Positions 10,979 through 24,500 of a stretch of DNA of 32,979 bases are shown in pieces. Every line of letters begins with the position of its first letter. Position 1 is the stretch's first letter. Under the pieces are notes generated by a model, which made no database searches, was not told the origin of the DNA, and saw only the letters and a program-made list of their open reading frames with translations. The stretch spans positions 1 to 32,979 of the forward strand of contig JAYMTF010000604.1 in the NCBI GenBank assembly GCA_036897485.1, given 5' to 3'. Source of the stretch: Pelargonium nanum (taxonomy: Eukaryota; Streptophyta; Magnoliopsida; Geraniales; Geraniaceae). The position numbers and the translations under genes were made by a program.

Positions 10979-12856
10979 ATGGAAGAGGAAGCACAAGAAG
11001 TTTTGGGTAACAATAGGACTGAAGATGTCAGTTGGCTTTGTTCCCTTTCTGAGTCTGAGCTTGTAAGTGTTTTTAAAAGCGTTCTTGTAGTTTTAGCTTC
11101 TCTGTTGTTAGATATTTTGAAAGCACAGTTCATGCTAATATTGAAGCATGGTTAAGTACTTTCAGATAGCTTGCTATATAGAAACTTGTTGAATATGCTG
11201 TGCCTCTGGGGAAAAAAAATGGACCTTTGCTACAGAAATATAAAAATCGCGTCTTCTTCTTGAAAGAAACTTGTTAGATATGTTTGAAATCTATATGTGT
11301 TGTCAACTCTTTACATGTTCAATTTGTGCTTTGTTCTATTATCGGAGTTGAGTGTATATGCTTCCTCAAGCTAAAGCTAACCCTCATATAGGTGGTTGTG
11401 TTTCATGCAAACAAAAGTACAACAAAGTAAAAACTTCTGGTTATCACCTGTTGATGATGCCATTTTGACAGGATATGCTCATTAGCTTGAAAATGCTGGT
11501 CATCCAGCGTGCCAAAGTTATTGGCCGCGAGAATCTAGCTGAAAAGGTTGACCTTAAGATGCTTCGAGCCCTTGGTATGTCTTACTTTCACTGTCTTGGT
11601 TATTTGATCAATCCAGTCCATGGAGATATAAGTTTTAGAAAACTTGATGTTTTGCTGCGCATTTTTAATTGTTTTTGCTGAGCAGCCTGAGCTTATGAAG
11701 CTACTACACATTGAGTAAAGCCAGGAATATTCCAATTCTTACTTCATTTAAGCCTCTTAGATGGCCTTAACGAGCTCTTCTTGATTGAATTTATGATTCG
11801 CAATATATAAATATTTGTAATTGTCCAGCTCAAATTATATATTGTTTTTCTAGTTGTGAGACAAGATTGGAGTGAGTTAACTGTTAAAGTGAGTTTGTAT
11901 TCTATGACTTATGCAACCTTTCAAAATGACCTGTTTCTGTAATATCCAAATTGGCAAACCCGATCTTAGACTTGCTCAAAGAACTAAAAAGATAACATTC
12001 AATCGGTTTTATTGTGAATTTAAATACTCAAATCAATTTATGTTGCAAGAAATGTCCGGATTGATGGATGGTGAATCTGATTCTCATTATGTAATTTTAG
12101 TATAATTTCTCACGCTGTGAGCTTGTACAGGGCTCATTCTGATGGAATATCTGATAGGACAATTTAAGGGTTCATCAGACTTCCCAAGTTTGGCCAAGTC
12201 TGCTGCTTCTATAGATGTTTGCAATTTATCAAAATGTGGTCTTGATGGAGTCATGAGCATTGAAGAGATAAAGGCATGCATGGACACTGGTTCAACAAGG
12301 AGACCTTTTAAAAGGTAATTCAAATAATTAAGCTCTAAGGCTATCATTAATGTGCTTTTGTTACCATTTGTTAGGAAATCCTTATATGGACTTGTTGAAA
12401 TCCTCTGGCACATTAACATCATATGCTTTTGTTCGATCCTCTTGGTAACAGTCATAGTTAGATACATTGGGACACATGCACAAAGGTACAAATTCTCCAA
12501 TAGGCTACATATCAAATCCTAAAATTGTGAATGCATCATTTTCTGATTTTGTGCTGGTTTGCTGGGATATCATCGGGGGTAACTAAGTGTAGGCATTTGA
12601 AGATTTTAATTGATGGAATGTATTAGTGGTAGCTAAAATTAGAGCTTTCGTTTTGTTCATCTATTTACTTGTAATTTATTTTTGGAAAAGGCGGAAGATG
12701 TTCAAAGGAAGTGGTTCCCGTTTCGGAGAAACAGATCAGAAGTGGAAATTCATTGAAGTTTATCAAATAGAAGGCTTGAATTTTCCAATCCATACTGGAA
12801 ATTTATTCTGGGGGACTGGTTTAGGTGCACATTCTTTCTCTTTTCAGTGTGTTTAA
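10979..12856 (+). CDS. Conserved plant protein of unknown function
   Basis: Four exons, 10979-11062, 11472-11574, 12131-12314 and 12691-12856, join in one frame to give 178 residues. Donors are GTAAGT, GTATGT and GTAATT; acceptors are TTGACAG, TTGTACAG and TGGAAAAG. The protein starts MEEEAQEVLGNN and contains LSESELDMLISLKMLVIQRA, then LAEKVDLKMLRALG and LILMEYLIGQFKG. Two amphipathic helical stretches are followed by a basic patch (TRRPFKRRKMFKGSG, about residues 119-133). I do not recognise a named domain or family. No signal peptide or membrane span is seen; the basic patch could be a nuclear signal. The last exon has the weakest acceptor, so the C terminus may differ or be alternatively spliced. 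Confidence 0.68.
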
Positions 12857-13166
12857 TTTGAATTGTTTTGCTTTGGAGGCTTAATTTTCAGCTACAACAC
12901 TTCTCTTAATTAATGCACTAAACAACTGTAGCACTTCTCTTAATTACCGACCATATCTTGACCAATTGGCCTATAATATATGTTTCTTTATTAATTAAGT
13001 ACTGACGATACATCTTAGGTTCAATTTACAAATAAAAAAATCATAATTAATTAAACTAATATTGTTTTTTATGAAGGGCCTGATTCTGAACATTCTTTTC
13101 CTCCTTCTATCCCTCTTGGTAGATATAAATATATTGAAAAGAATTCATATTTGGTTCATGAGAAAC
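12857..13166. other. Short AT-rich spacer and promoter region of the PADRE gene
   Basis: It contains a direct repeat of CACTTCTCTTAATTA at 12898-12912 and 12932-12946 (34 bp apart) and TATA-like CTATAATATATG near 12972. The open frame of the next gene runs back to an ATG at 13062, but the residues before 13167 are hydrophobic and unlike the family. I treat this part as leader. Confidence 0.45.
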
Positions 13167-13748
13167 ATGGGAATATGCGGCTCATGCGAGTCAAGGTCGT
13201 TGCCGGTTGACCCGATGACATCGAAGCTGATCCTCCGGGACGGGAACCTCCAGGAGGTTCCGTACCCGGTCAAGGTGTCGCAGCTGCTGCTCCACCTCCA
13301 CAACAACAGCAATATGGACCCCACAAGCAGCTTCTTCATCTGTAACTCCGACGACATGGACTTTGATGACTTCTTGTCAGCAGTTGGTGGAGACGAGGTG
13401 CTCCAGCCAGGTCACCTCTACTTCGAGCTGCCCACGAGCTGGCTCTCAAGGCGGCTCCAGGCGGAGGATATGGCTTCCTTGGCTGTCAAGGCAAGTGTGG
13501 CTCTCAAGGCTAGCCACATGAGTGATGGAGGGAGGTGTTTTGGATGCGGATGTGGGCTCAAGAGGAAGGTTAGTTCGGGAATTGTTCCGGTGGTGTTTGC
13601 AAGCACGATGAGGGAGGTGGAGAGTGGTGGCGCAACGGCGGCTATTGGCGGTGGTGATGATGAAAGAGAAGCTATGTTAAGGAGGAGGAGAAGGAGGAGA
13701 GGTGGTGGTAGGTTCAGTTCAAATCTGGGTGTCATTTTGGAGGAGTGA
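13167..13748 (+). CDS. DUF4228 / PADRE domain protein
   Basis: A single-exon protein of 193 residues. I start at the ATG at 13167, which gives MGICGSCES, the usual start of this family. Gly2, Cys4 and Ser6 make a good N-myristoylation and palmitoylation signal for membrane attachment. The domain follows: SKLILRDGNLQEVPYPVKVS, then SSFFICNSDDMDFDDF, then LQPGHLYFELPTSWLSRRLQ. The first part matches the DUF4228/PADRE core and the second its conserved YF.LP exit. The middle has ASLAVKASVAL, then a Cys/Gly cluster (CFGCGCG) and an Arg-rich, Gly-rich tail (RRRRRRRGGGRF, about residues 174-185). Many family members respond to pathogens and abiotic stress in transcript studies; the biochemical role is unknown. 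The exon is far more GC-rich than its surroundings. Confidence 0.87.
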   Translation: MGICGSCESRSLPVDPMTSKLILRDGNLQEVPYPVKVSQLLLHLHNNSNMDPTSSFFICNSDDMDFDDFLSAVGGDEVLQPGHLYFELPTSWLSRRLQAEDMASLAVKASVALKASHMSDGGRCFGCGCGLKRKVSSGIVPVVFASTMREVESGGATAAIGGGDDEREAMLRRRRRRRGGGRFSSNLGVILEE

Positions 13749-14309
13749 ATAACGTCTGAGGATACAAATTAACAGGTGATATTCATCGGTACAGATTTTT
13801 TACTTTTATTTATTCAATATGAGTGTGCATCTATTATTGTTAATTTGATTGAAATAATTAAATATAGAAGATTTTTAATTTTATTTTTAGAATTTTAGAT
13901 ATGAAATATCAATATGTTAAGGTGATGATGGCCATGGAGCTTGAGATTTGTGTTCTCTGCTCTATGACAACATTTGAGTCCAATAAATGTGGAAGCATCT
14001 TTTTAGCCGTTAATGGTTTCTTTGGTTGCAAGAAAAGAAAGAGATGATTGGAAGATGGTTTTGGTGTGTTTTGATCAAATCATGAAGAGGGCCTTTGTCT
14101 TCTGCCTGTTTTGTCCTCATTTTATCTCCCATAGTTGCAAACCAAAAAGTAATGCCAAAACAGATTAAGCTTGAATCAGTCAAATATCAAAAGCCAAACC
14201 AAATTTTATTGAACTTTGTTACTTATTAAGAGGAAAATGGAAGTAACTGCAAAGATCATATCTTGACATTACAGTAGAAGATGAAGTGTTATTGTTCTTG
14301 AAAAAAAGC
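13749..14309. other. Convergent intergenic region
   Basis: The 3' flank of the + strand PADRE gene meets that of the - strand phytoglobin gene. AT-rich from 13790 to 13920. No open frame or repeat of note was seen. Both 3' UTRs and poly(A) sites must lie here. Confidence 0.5.
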
Positions 14310-15708
<1,399 letters not shown>

Positions 15709-15760
15709 TGCTAATGGTTGAGAAAGAATATGAGAGTAATGAGTACCCAAGCTTGGTATA

Positions 15761-15770
15761 AGATATATAG
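15761..15770 (-). promoter_or_regulatory. TATA box of the phytoglobin gene
   Basis: Read on the minus strand this is CTATATATCT, 53 nt before the ATG at 15708. It implies a transcription start near 15735 and a short leader. No ATG lies between it and 15708, so that ATG would be the first in the message. Confidence 0.6.
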
Positions 15771-16402
15771 GAAAAGTTAATGAGGTTAAAATGAAATTTG
15801 CCTTCGCCGGTCAGGACAAGATAAATATAGAGTAAATACATAAAGCAAAAAGATATTTAAAGTTTGACTAACCTTTCAAGGCTTTGTGGAGCTGCATGAT
15901 GTTATATTCTATTTTGGTGCATGCACTTAAAAAACCTGAAACCATGGGCGCTGAGGTGAGAGGAAAAAATGGTTTTTGATTTTTCCATAAACTCCTGTAA
16001 TGTGATACCCCAACAAAGCCCAGTTAGGGCACCTCCAAGGGAAATGGAAGCCCAGCCAACCCCAACCCAGCTGCAAAAAAAAAATCAATAACAATACAAC
16101 CATACAAGGAAAACCAAACTGAATCAAGGAGCAAGCAAGTAGTTGGGCCAAACAATCCATCATAGATCAGATGCTCTTCTTATTTCTTTCCAAAGATCAC
16201 CAGATATGAAACTTGAAACTCAGCAATATAGATTTTGGATTTTTTCACTCTTCGCATTAGAAAGCATACAAGATTAACTCGCTTCGCACAATCACATCAC
16301 TACTTAGTGAATGATCTTAACAACCGTAGGGCAGTAAGAATGTTTAGATACATGATACTAGAAAGAAACAGATATACAAAAAAGATGAGATCAGATACTA
16401 GG
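15771..16402. other. Phytoglobin upstream region and PDV2 3' flank
   Basis: About 630 bp separate the phytoglobin TATA box from the PDV2 stop codon. It must hold the phytoglobin promoter and the PDV2 3' UTR. The minus-strand frame at 15927-16163 does not resemble a protein. No further sites are named. Confidence 0.45.
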
Positions 16403-19400
16403 TTAACCACACCCATAATTTACATCTGGATCTGTGACAGCAGACTCAAATGGAACCTCCACTCTCTCTTTCACAAGGCATCGAGCTTCTCCATTTTCCA
16501 CCACCAACACTTTGCCAGGAGGGCACTGAACAGTTGATCTTTTTTCTTCAATTGCTGGCTGCTGAGACAAACGAATAATCTTGGGAGGGGTAGTCTTCAT
16601 TCTAACCCTAGGCCCATAACCGGCCAGGTTTAACAAAGTCACAACACCAAGGGTTAGTATGGCCTTGGCTGCCACATTTATGAGAAATCCAAACCCCTTC
16701 CCTGAGCTTTTGGAATCGGATTGCTTTGGATTGCTATTTGGTTCACCTAAACTCTTCTTCATTCCATTTTCTACAATTTTACGTGCTGAAGGGAATTCTG
16801 ACAGAAAGCCATTACCAATGGCCAATGAGTGTGGTGGGCGGCTTGGATATGGAGGAAGCAACAGATCGTTGTTGTACTCAACTGTTTCATCAGCAAAAGA
16901 TTTGGCCTCGTGTATCACTGCTAATTCCTTCCCCTTGTAATCCTTGATCTTCTCAAGTAACATCTTGCGGCTGTAATCAATCTCAGAAAGGGCAGCTTCC
17001 CTTTCATAGCGTTGCCTTTGTTGAAGATTCTGGACATAAAAAAAAAAAGAAACCATTAATAAAAGTCACAAACCACTGTATTTTATATCATTCTAATGAA
17101 ACTAATTTTCTCCCAAAACTTTCTTATAAAACCTTAAGAATCTGATAACGTTTCTCAAAAAAATATAAAATATAAAATCTGGTAACGTTTTTATAATATT
17201 AGATATCCCTTTACCGATAAATATATAGTAAATAATCAAATAATCAATACACTGCCCTGGAAAAAGAGCAATCAATAACTGTTGCTTCATCTTTCCAAAG
17301 TCTACTTAAGCAATCTAGAAGTTAGAACATTTATATGCATGCCTACAAGAGCATGGATCAACATGGGACTGGTAAATAATTGGTTTTTGAAAAACAATAT
17401 CAGGCAAACCTATGTAGTAGAGTTAATCTATCATGAGTGACAAAAAATCGACTTATTAGTACTTCCCAGAAATCTACTTGGCACTTGCATTACGCATGGT
17501 TTGCTCAATAAGGATACTTATTAAGAGTTGTTTTCCACATAAATATGTCACATGGCAAATTCTTAGCCACAGAGTTCATTGTGCCTTCAGGTTTCCTACC
17601 AGATTGTGGAACCGCTGTTATTGTTCTTTTTAATGAATACCCAGTTTTCCTGTTATGGGGCAATCCATAATAAACCGGCCCTAAGAAGGAATGACAAGTG
17701 AATTGTCAAAGCAACATCAAAATAAGATCCTCCTTAATGAAAAATAGTGGCCTAAACTTTTTAAAAGACATAACTTTGGTGTGATGGAGACATGCATGAT
17801 GCAACAGCAATACTCATATTAACACTCAGTAGGGCAAGTGGTTGATTTCACTTGGTCCCTCGAGGTCTCAAGTTCGTGTCTCGGTGTTTGTACGCTTGCT
17901 GATAAAAAAAAACAGCAATACTCATTGTTAACCAATGACCAAGGAAACTAGAGTCAGGATACAAGAATCCTTTAGCAAAACTATTTGATATCATCCACCC
18001 ATATTTTCCTTCCCTACTCCATATCAAAATTTCCTCACCTTCCAAACGGAACCATTAACAACCAATTTTAACTATCAGCCCAAATTTACATATTATAAGA
18101 CCTATAAATTCTTCGACTTGCCAACCTATAGAAAAATAATCTGGTGTCACAAATGCAGCAAATTTGTCTGGAAACTCATACTTACTTCATTCTTAGTGTG
18201 AAGGATTCTGTGCATGTAGTTTGCATTATGGTTGGCATACATCTTATAATGTTCATAGGACAGTGTCTTTTTATATAGTTATTAAACAAAGACAAATATT
18301 TGAACATCACCCCAAACTACACGCATAGTGCTGATAGTCATTGTTAGTCAATAGTCACTGATCTAAATAAATAAAAAATATGAAGAATAAAAATGTCAAA
18401 CAGAGACATCCTGCTATACTTGTTATGAATAGTCATACAGACTAGGTAAAATTCATGAGGTCCAAAAATGTAGAACTCGAGTTAAATGCTTTTAAAAGCT
18501 ACAAAGACCAGATAAGAAAGCAAGAAGAAAAAAAAAGAACACAAAATATGAAACTAAAGAGTGTAATGACAATAGTGGAGAGTAGCACACCAACCATTTC
18601 AAATTAACATATTGAAATAAATAACAAAAAAACATGGAATTAATCACATATTGGATCGGTGGAGGCCAGTTGAATATTTTTTTATGCATTCCTTCATTTC
18701 AATCCATCTGAGGTCTTTTCCTATTCCTCAGGAATTATAAAACTGCAATTTCTGTTAACAGGGTTAGTATCCTATTTCATTAGTCACAGAGGTTATTACT
18801 TATTAGTGTCAAAAAGTAAAATGCCAAAACAACAAAGCATGTAAGAGTAACTATCGCAATATAACTGCTCTTGACTAAAAACAAAGGACATAATAGATAC
18901 GGCTTTCTTCATTTTCACCAAGTACAAATACCACGTAAAAATTACGATTGAATGAGTTTGAGGTTTAAATGGTACCATGTGTACAATACATGAGCAGATG
19001 TGCATGTGTTTCTAAACATGGAACCCATCTCTTGTGTTGATTAACAATCACTGATCTTTCAAAGGTGAGTAAATCAACAAAACCAATGAACATCAGGTCA
19101 GGTCAAACAACAAGTTCTCAAACCACTAATGATTAATTCATCCGCCTTTTAGATAAAACAAATATAAGGGGGTCAATCTAAATCAGCAAGTCTTATCCCC
19201 TCCAAAAGGAAAACAAATGTTTAAAACTCCTAAGAATACCAAAACAACTTCAACTCTTTCAGAGTCTCCATTTGCCTCAAGAAATGAAACCAAAGAAAAT
19301 TGCAAATACAAGCTTAAATCAAATGCAGTAATTTGTACACTTTCAAAGCTGTCAACAATTTGGGGCTCTCCAAGGAGTTCTGCCACCAATCAATGATGAG

Positions 19401-20025
19401 GGTTGTTAATTGTTTGGGGGTGATAACAGAACAAAATCTTGAATCCCCAGTTTGACACCACAATTCCATATACACAACCAAACATAGAATCAAAGCAACT
19501 CAATTCCTCCTGATAACTAACCAAAACAAAATTAACCCACAAGCTTAAATCACATGCAGCAGTGTACATGCAAGTTAAGCCACCAAAAGAAGATTAAGAA
19601 TATACAACATAACAAACCCTTTATCACCATTTTGATACTACATTTAGCTTCAGAATCATGACACCAAGTAGTAAGTAAGGCAAAAGCGAAGGAATTTCAT
19701 TTCAATTGTAAAAATAAAAGAAACCCTAATTGCAAAAACAGGAATTGAGGGTAAAAACCTGCAAAGCAGAGAGCTGGGTCTCAAGCGATTCAAGGGCATC
19801 GCAGATATTCAAAAGGGTTTCATCTCCATCTCCATCTCCATCATCTTCCTCTTCATCCTCGGCCTCTTTCATGCCATTCACCTTCCCATTTTCTAGTGGA
19901 AGCTGTTGCAGTGATGGGTCTTCTTCATTTTGGGACTGGACAGTGGCTTTGTGGATGCAAGTGTGGATCTTCAAACGGAGCTCGGTGGCTCTGGCCAACA
20001 CTAGCCCTATACCCTCCTCTTCCAT
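16403..20025 (-). CDS. PDV2: PLASTID DIVISION2 (PDV2), outer-envelope division protein
   Basis: Two exons, 20025-19759 and 17029-16403, encode 297 residues; Arabidopsis PDV2 is about 307. The junction reads SALQ|NLQQRQ in frame (donor GTTTTT, acceptor GTCCAG). The cytosolic part starts MEEEGIGLVLARATELRLKI, has an acidic low-complexity stretch (about 57-70, EDEEEDDGDGDGDE) and a coiled-coil region around LETQLSALQ to SRKMLLEKIKDYKG. A conserved DLLLPPYPSRPPHSL follows. One membrane span lies at about 202-226. The intermembrane-space tail keeps CPPGKVLV, GEARCLVKERVEVPF and a terminal Gly. PDV2 is tail-anchored in the outer chloroplast envelope; its tail, with the last Gly, binds ARC6 and its cytosolic face recruits the dynamin ARC5. 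The single intron is 2.7 kb and contains a SINE. Confidence 0.95.
17803..17925 (+). mobile_element. tRNA-derived SINE with a perfect 15-bp target-site duplication
   Basis: AACAGCAATACTCAT occurs at 17803-17817 and again at 17911-17925. Between them, 17818-17910 holds a box A-like TAGGGCAAGTGG (17830-17841), a box B-like AGTTCGTGTC (17871-17880, 30 bp later) and a 3' A-run after GCTTGCTGAT. A polymerase III split promoter, an A-tail and flanking duplications define a SINE. At about 93 bp it is short. It sits in the PDV2 intron, in the opposite orientation to that gene. The two duplications are identical, so the insertion looks fairly recent. Confidence 0.82.
19820..19860 (-). repeat. In-frame hexanucleotide tract encoding the acidic linker of PDV2
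   Basis: CCATCT units repeat in tandem on the + strand, followed by CATCTTCCTCTTCATCCTC. On the coding strand they give Gly-Asp pairs and Glu runs in the cytosolic part of PDV2. Because the unit is a multiple of three, length changes would keep the frame. Confidence 0.75.
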
Positions 20026-21540
20026 GTTTTCTTGATTGAAAATAAAAATGATGTTTTTAAGGGTTTAAAAGGTGAGGTTTTGTTTGAGACTTGAGAGCTG
20101 CCTTTCTCCTTCTTCTTGTGTATGTTTCAAGGGAAAAGCCAAAATACAATTTTGGTGTATATAAAGCATTTAAGTGATTCTGGTGCTATCTCTGTGGATG
20201 ACTTGCTCTTCCTTTCCCTATCCAGCTTTCCTTAAACAAATCTTTTTTTTATTATTATTATTTTATTTTATTTATTATTATTATTAGGGGTGTTTATGAA
20301 TGGGTTATACGCGGGTTTATGAAAGTGGGCAATCCAAATCGTTCGTCGCGGGTTAAAGTTTTGCAACTATGAATTATTTATGAGCTATTTATTTTTAACG
20401 CAATCTACCTAACATAATGTGTATTGTCTCAAGCCTAATTAAATCTTTAAACATAATTAAAACTTGTATGAATTTGCATTTTTTATCAAAATATAGTAGT
20501 AAATTATAAGAGTTAAGTCATCCAAAACTAACTTATGACCAAAATAATCATTAAAAATTGATCACATCATTAAGCAAAATAGGTTACTCAATGATCGGGC
20601 GGGCGAGTTACCTATGAGTTACACTTAGTGAACCCATGATCCACACATACAACATTAACTAACTTTTCTTTAATTTTTCTTGAATAAAAAGGATGACACT
20701 TATTTTGAAATGGATGGAATATCATATAACTTTTAGGGAATAATGTTATTATCAAAATGTCCAATATTGATTCCACACCGAACACATATTGTGTTATGTA
20801 GGAGGATAATTCATGGTACGAATTAGTAAGAATATGTGTTTGATCTTCTACCATTGGACGAGATGAACAAACTATTTACAAGCCGATTGTGGTGAAATAA
20901 CAATGCACAAGTGCCCTTAAGGGACACAATAATAAAATCACGCAAAGACACGAAACGAAAAAAAATCGAAAAAATAACAAAATATTTTGATCTAGTGATT
21001 TGAGAGGTCACCTTTATCCGTAAAAGTTTTAAGCTAATGACTGAAATCGGGTGTTTACAAGCAAGCACAGTCAACTTACTTTTATGTCAAAATTGTTTGT
21101 TTTACTTGAATATGAACCTTAAAATCACTCTACAAATTGGGATGAGCTGAAAGCTTATTAAATCATTCAGAACTTTGAATTGAAACTTAAAGGTAAATAA
21201 ATAAAAAATAGTTCAGCTTACTATTGTTTAAGCATAAAGATAACACTCAATGATACATTTTCCCAACACTACTTAAGATACTTTACATCACAAACAAAGA
21301 TCAAGTTTACATACATCATCTGAAACATATCTCTAGCTTTTCTCAATTGCCATGAAAATTTTAAACAAAACTGGGAATGCAACTGTATCATAACCTTTCC
21401 AAGGCCTCATACAATGCGACTTTAACTTCCCATTAGTCTTTTTTCCAAACCAGCAACTTCAGTACACTCAAGCTCCATGATCTTCAGCTGATTTGTTGAT
21501 CATCATTCTTCGAAGAAAGACGCGATATTAGGCACCTAAA
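20026..21540. other. Intergenic: PDV2 promoter and MIP1-gene 3' flank
   Basis: The PDV2 leader and promoter lie next to 20025, with a TATA-like TATATAAAG at about 20157-20165. An AT-only microsatellite (TTATTATTATTA type) covers about 20243-20286. From about 20287 to 20640 the sequence begins AGGGGTGTTTATGAATGGGT and ends with GGGCGGGCGAGTTACC, which looks like decayed repeat DNA; I could not define its ends. Minus-strand frames at 20612-20854 and 20823-21074 are not supported as genes. Confidence 0.4.
20243..20286. repeat. AT-only microsatellite (TTA)n
   Basis: A T-run followed by TTA/TTTTA units, directly visible, about 220 bp upstream of the PDV2 start codon. Confidence 0.8.
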
Positions 21541-24500
21541 TCATGATAGTTCTCTCGACAGCAGAAACCGAAAAGAGAAGTTGTGAGGGATCCACTCAAT
21601 GCTCTTCCAAACTTTCCTATGCTGACAAGGCTGAATGTTCTTTTGCCTCCAAGATCTAGGCATAAACTGCTCAATCATCTCCACCAAACCAGCAGGGCAC
21701 AAACCTGAATCCTTGGCAAAAGATTCCACAATCTTTGGTAAAAGAATTTTATGTTCCTTTTGTGAACTTATGGTTGATCCAATGTACTCTTCTTTAGCAA
21801 TTTGTAGCTCCAAGAAAACATTTCCGGGTCTGTATATACGAACCTGTAGAGGCAATCTAATTCTATCAGAAAAGAGAAACAATATCTAGTTTTATACAAT
21901 ATGATCATAAGCATTGATTAAGGTCATGTGCTTACAGCAGGATCAGAATGGCTTCCTGAACATAATGCAAAATGTAAAAGAGGTTCCGGGTTCTCAATTG
22001 CATATGATCTCCTTACATCTCTAGCCTTAAACTTTGTCTTCGGAGCAAACAACAAACGCAACCACTACAAGCACAAGTCAGCTAAATCAGCATCAGCAAT
22101 GCAACCAGAAAATGAATCGTTACGTGTGAAGTTTCGAAGGAATGAAATTTACTTGTCCTGGACGGGGCATTCTGCAACCTAGAATCGAGCTTTGTATCAT
22201 GTCTACGCTGATGTTGTGGCCTCCCACATTATATGCAGCCTGGAACATCCATGGATTTTTAGATACAAAATTACACCATATTATGCTTCAAGACCAACTA
22301 GAGAAGTTTTTTGCACCTTAAGTAGTAAAGCTGTTCTCTTTGGATTGTTTTGTGGAATCCCATAAACCAAAAATGCCTGCAAGACAAGAAACAAGAAAAG
22401 ACTATTATTTGTTAGCATATTCACAGCAAGAACACAAAATCAAAATGAGAAGGCAAGACATGTTTGTTTTTAGATTTAGAGCTAGTACATGCATCACTAG
22501 TGCATTGTGCACATTAATCCAGAAAGCAAGCTTCTCCTCATGTTTCATCCTTCTTGGATCAACTTCCTCCAAACGATAAACAAGTGACCTATTCAAAGAA
22601 GTAGCATTTTTGCATTTCATTCCCGAACACGACAAATGCAACATATATATGTATTCAGATTCTAGATCAAAACTCACCTAAAATGTTCTAGCATGTGTTC
22701 AATTTCTTCTAACTTGTTACTCTCTCTACAAATCCCGTAAACCTTCACCAACGTGCAGTATGGTCCACTGAATTCTTTGTAGTCCCCTGCTTGTGAAGGG
22801 TTGTCACAATGTGAACCAAAGGATGAAAATCTCCTGCTGCTTGGGCTCCATCTTTCCCTCTGATCTTGAAAAAAGAACTCGTTCGTTGATGATGAGAATG
22901 AAGTTGGAGAGGAAGGACCTTCATGATTGAACAAAGGTGGATCTGCAAGTTTACAATATATGGATGATACACATTTGATCATTTCTTCTGAAAGCCAGTT
23001 TGGTGTCTCGCGAACATGATCGGATTCAAAGGTTCCAAGATGATCTCCCAGACTAATGCTATATGACTTAGGACATTGAGATTGCTGGAGGACAACAATG
23101 AAGGCAAGACATTAGAGATGGTGACGAAACTAATGGCCTGAAGATATTTAGCTCAATTAGTTACCTCCAGCATTGACAATGGCAGGGAATGATATGAGTC
23201 GACAGCTTTAGCTAGAAATTCCCTTGAAGGAGTAGCTCTAGGCAAACACATTGAACGCTGAGATAGTGATGAGTGACTCCTGTGAATGCTGGAATCAAAT
23301 AGCTTCTGTGAACCCCAAATGTCATTGCATTCCTTTCGTTGATTGACAATCGAATCTTGAGGTGACATGAGGCGACCAGAGTGGAAAACAAAATCATCTG
23401 TCTCTGATGTCATGTCCTGTTCTTGAGCTCCAAAACACGTCTCATCTTGTGTGATTGGACTTGGTTTCAATCCTTCGTCTATTGTTGATAAGGACAAACA
23501 CTGTCGATCAAATGTTTTTCTGTACATAGAGAGAAGGTATCGTTCCAAATAACGAACTTCCAACTCTAGCTCAGCAATGTCTTTGATCAGTTCCATGGCA
23601 TCCTGAGTAAGTAAAAAGGGTATCAAATGGTTGTAAAAAAGCAAGATATTTGAGTTAGTAACAACAAATTGGAAACAAGAAACCCATTATAAATGAAGGA
23701 GTTACCTTAGGAATTGAGTTTTCATTTGTGGCAATAAGAGAGAAAGGCCTATTAGTTAGTGCCCTCTCTAACGCGTGTCGTACCAAAATTTGTTCCTTTA
23801 ATCTCTTTTGAAGCTCAAGAATCTGCAGAAGTGAGATGGAGTATTCTTGTATCAGCATCCATGGATACCCATTATTCTTATATCAGCATCAATCTCGGCT
23901 TCTTATGTATACAAACACTCTAATTTCACAATGACCCTATAGTTTTGTTTTAGAAGCACTTTCCTATGATCTTAAGTGATGTATGTATTCCACATTGTAA
24001 AGGACCATCTCAACTAAAAGCTTAAGCTGATAGTTGAAGGCCCAATATTAGTTTTATACTCTAACACACATGATGAGATGACATAGATCTATTAGTTGAC
24101 ATTTACCTCTTTCAAAGAATCTTGAAGAACCTCCATTTCAAGGGGTTGAATCTTCTTCGCTTCGACACAACCCTTCTGTTGTCCCATATCCTTGTAAGAA
24201 ACAAAATCTATGAGCAAAAGCTTGATAGTTTTTAAAACTATCTCAAAGTTAATGAGCATAACAAGGACATGAATTATCCTTACCAACTTTTGACGATAAG
24301 AAGCTTGGAGGCTGTTTAATTTATCTTCCTCGATCTTTCTCTTCACAGGACCATAGTCCATACTGAAAACAAATGAAATGCAGCATATAAATTTTTGGAA
24401 GAACAGTCCATTAAGAGAACATGGCACCACCATACATTTAGGACTGAGATTTGATAAAAGGCGAAAGAAGATTAGCTTTTCGCATATTAGAACTTAGACA

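Noticed and set aside
12087-12515. 142-codon minus-strand frame over exon 3 of the unknown gene
   Set aside because: It is opposite a well-supported + strand exon and intron; the residues show no family pattern.
13062-13166. N-terminal extension of the PADRE protein from the ATG at 13062
   Set aside because: The 35 extra residues are hydrophobic and unlike the family, while the ATG at 13167 gives the family's MGICGS start with a myristoylation signal. The region reads as AT-rich leader.
13418-13735. 105-codon open frame on the minus strand opposite the PADRE gene
   Set aside because: It is an antisense shadow of a GC-rich coding exon; its Leu and Pro runs come from the Arg/Gly-coding tract on the other strand.
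22674-22982. Treating the minus-strand frames at 22.4-23.6 kb as separate small genes
   Set aside because: They are exons of the single DUF547/MIP1 gene; all eleven exons join in one frame with GT-AG introns.
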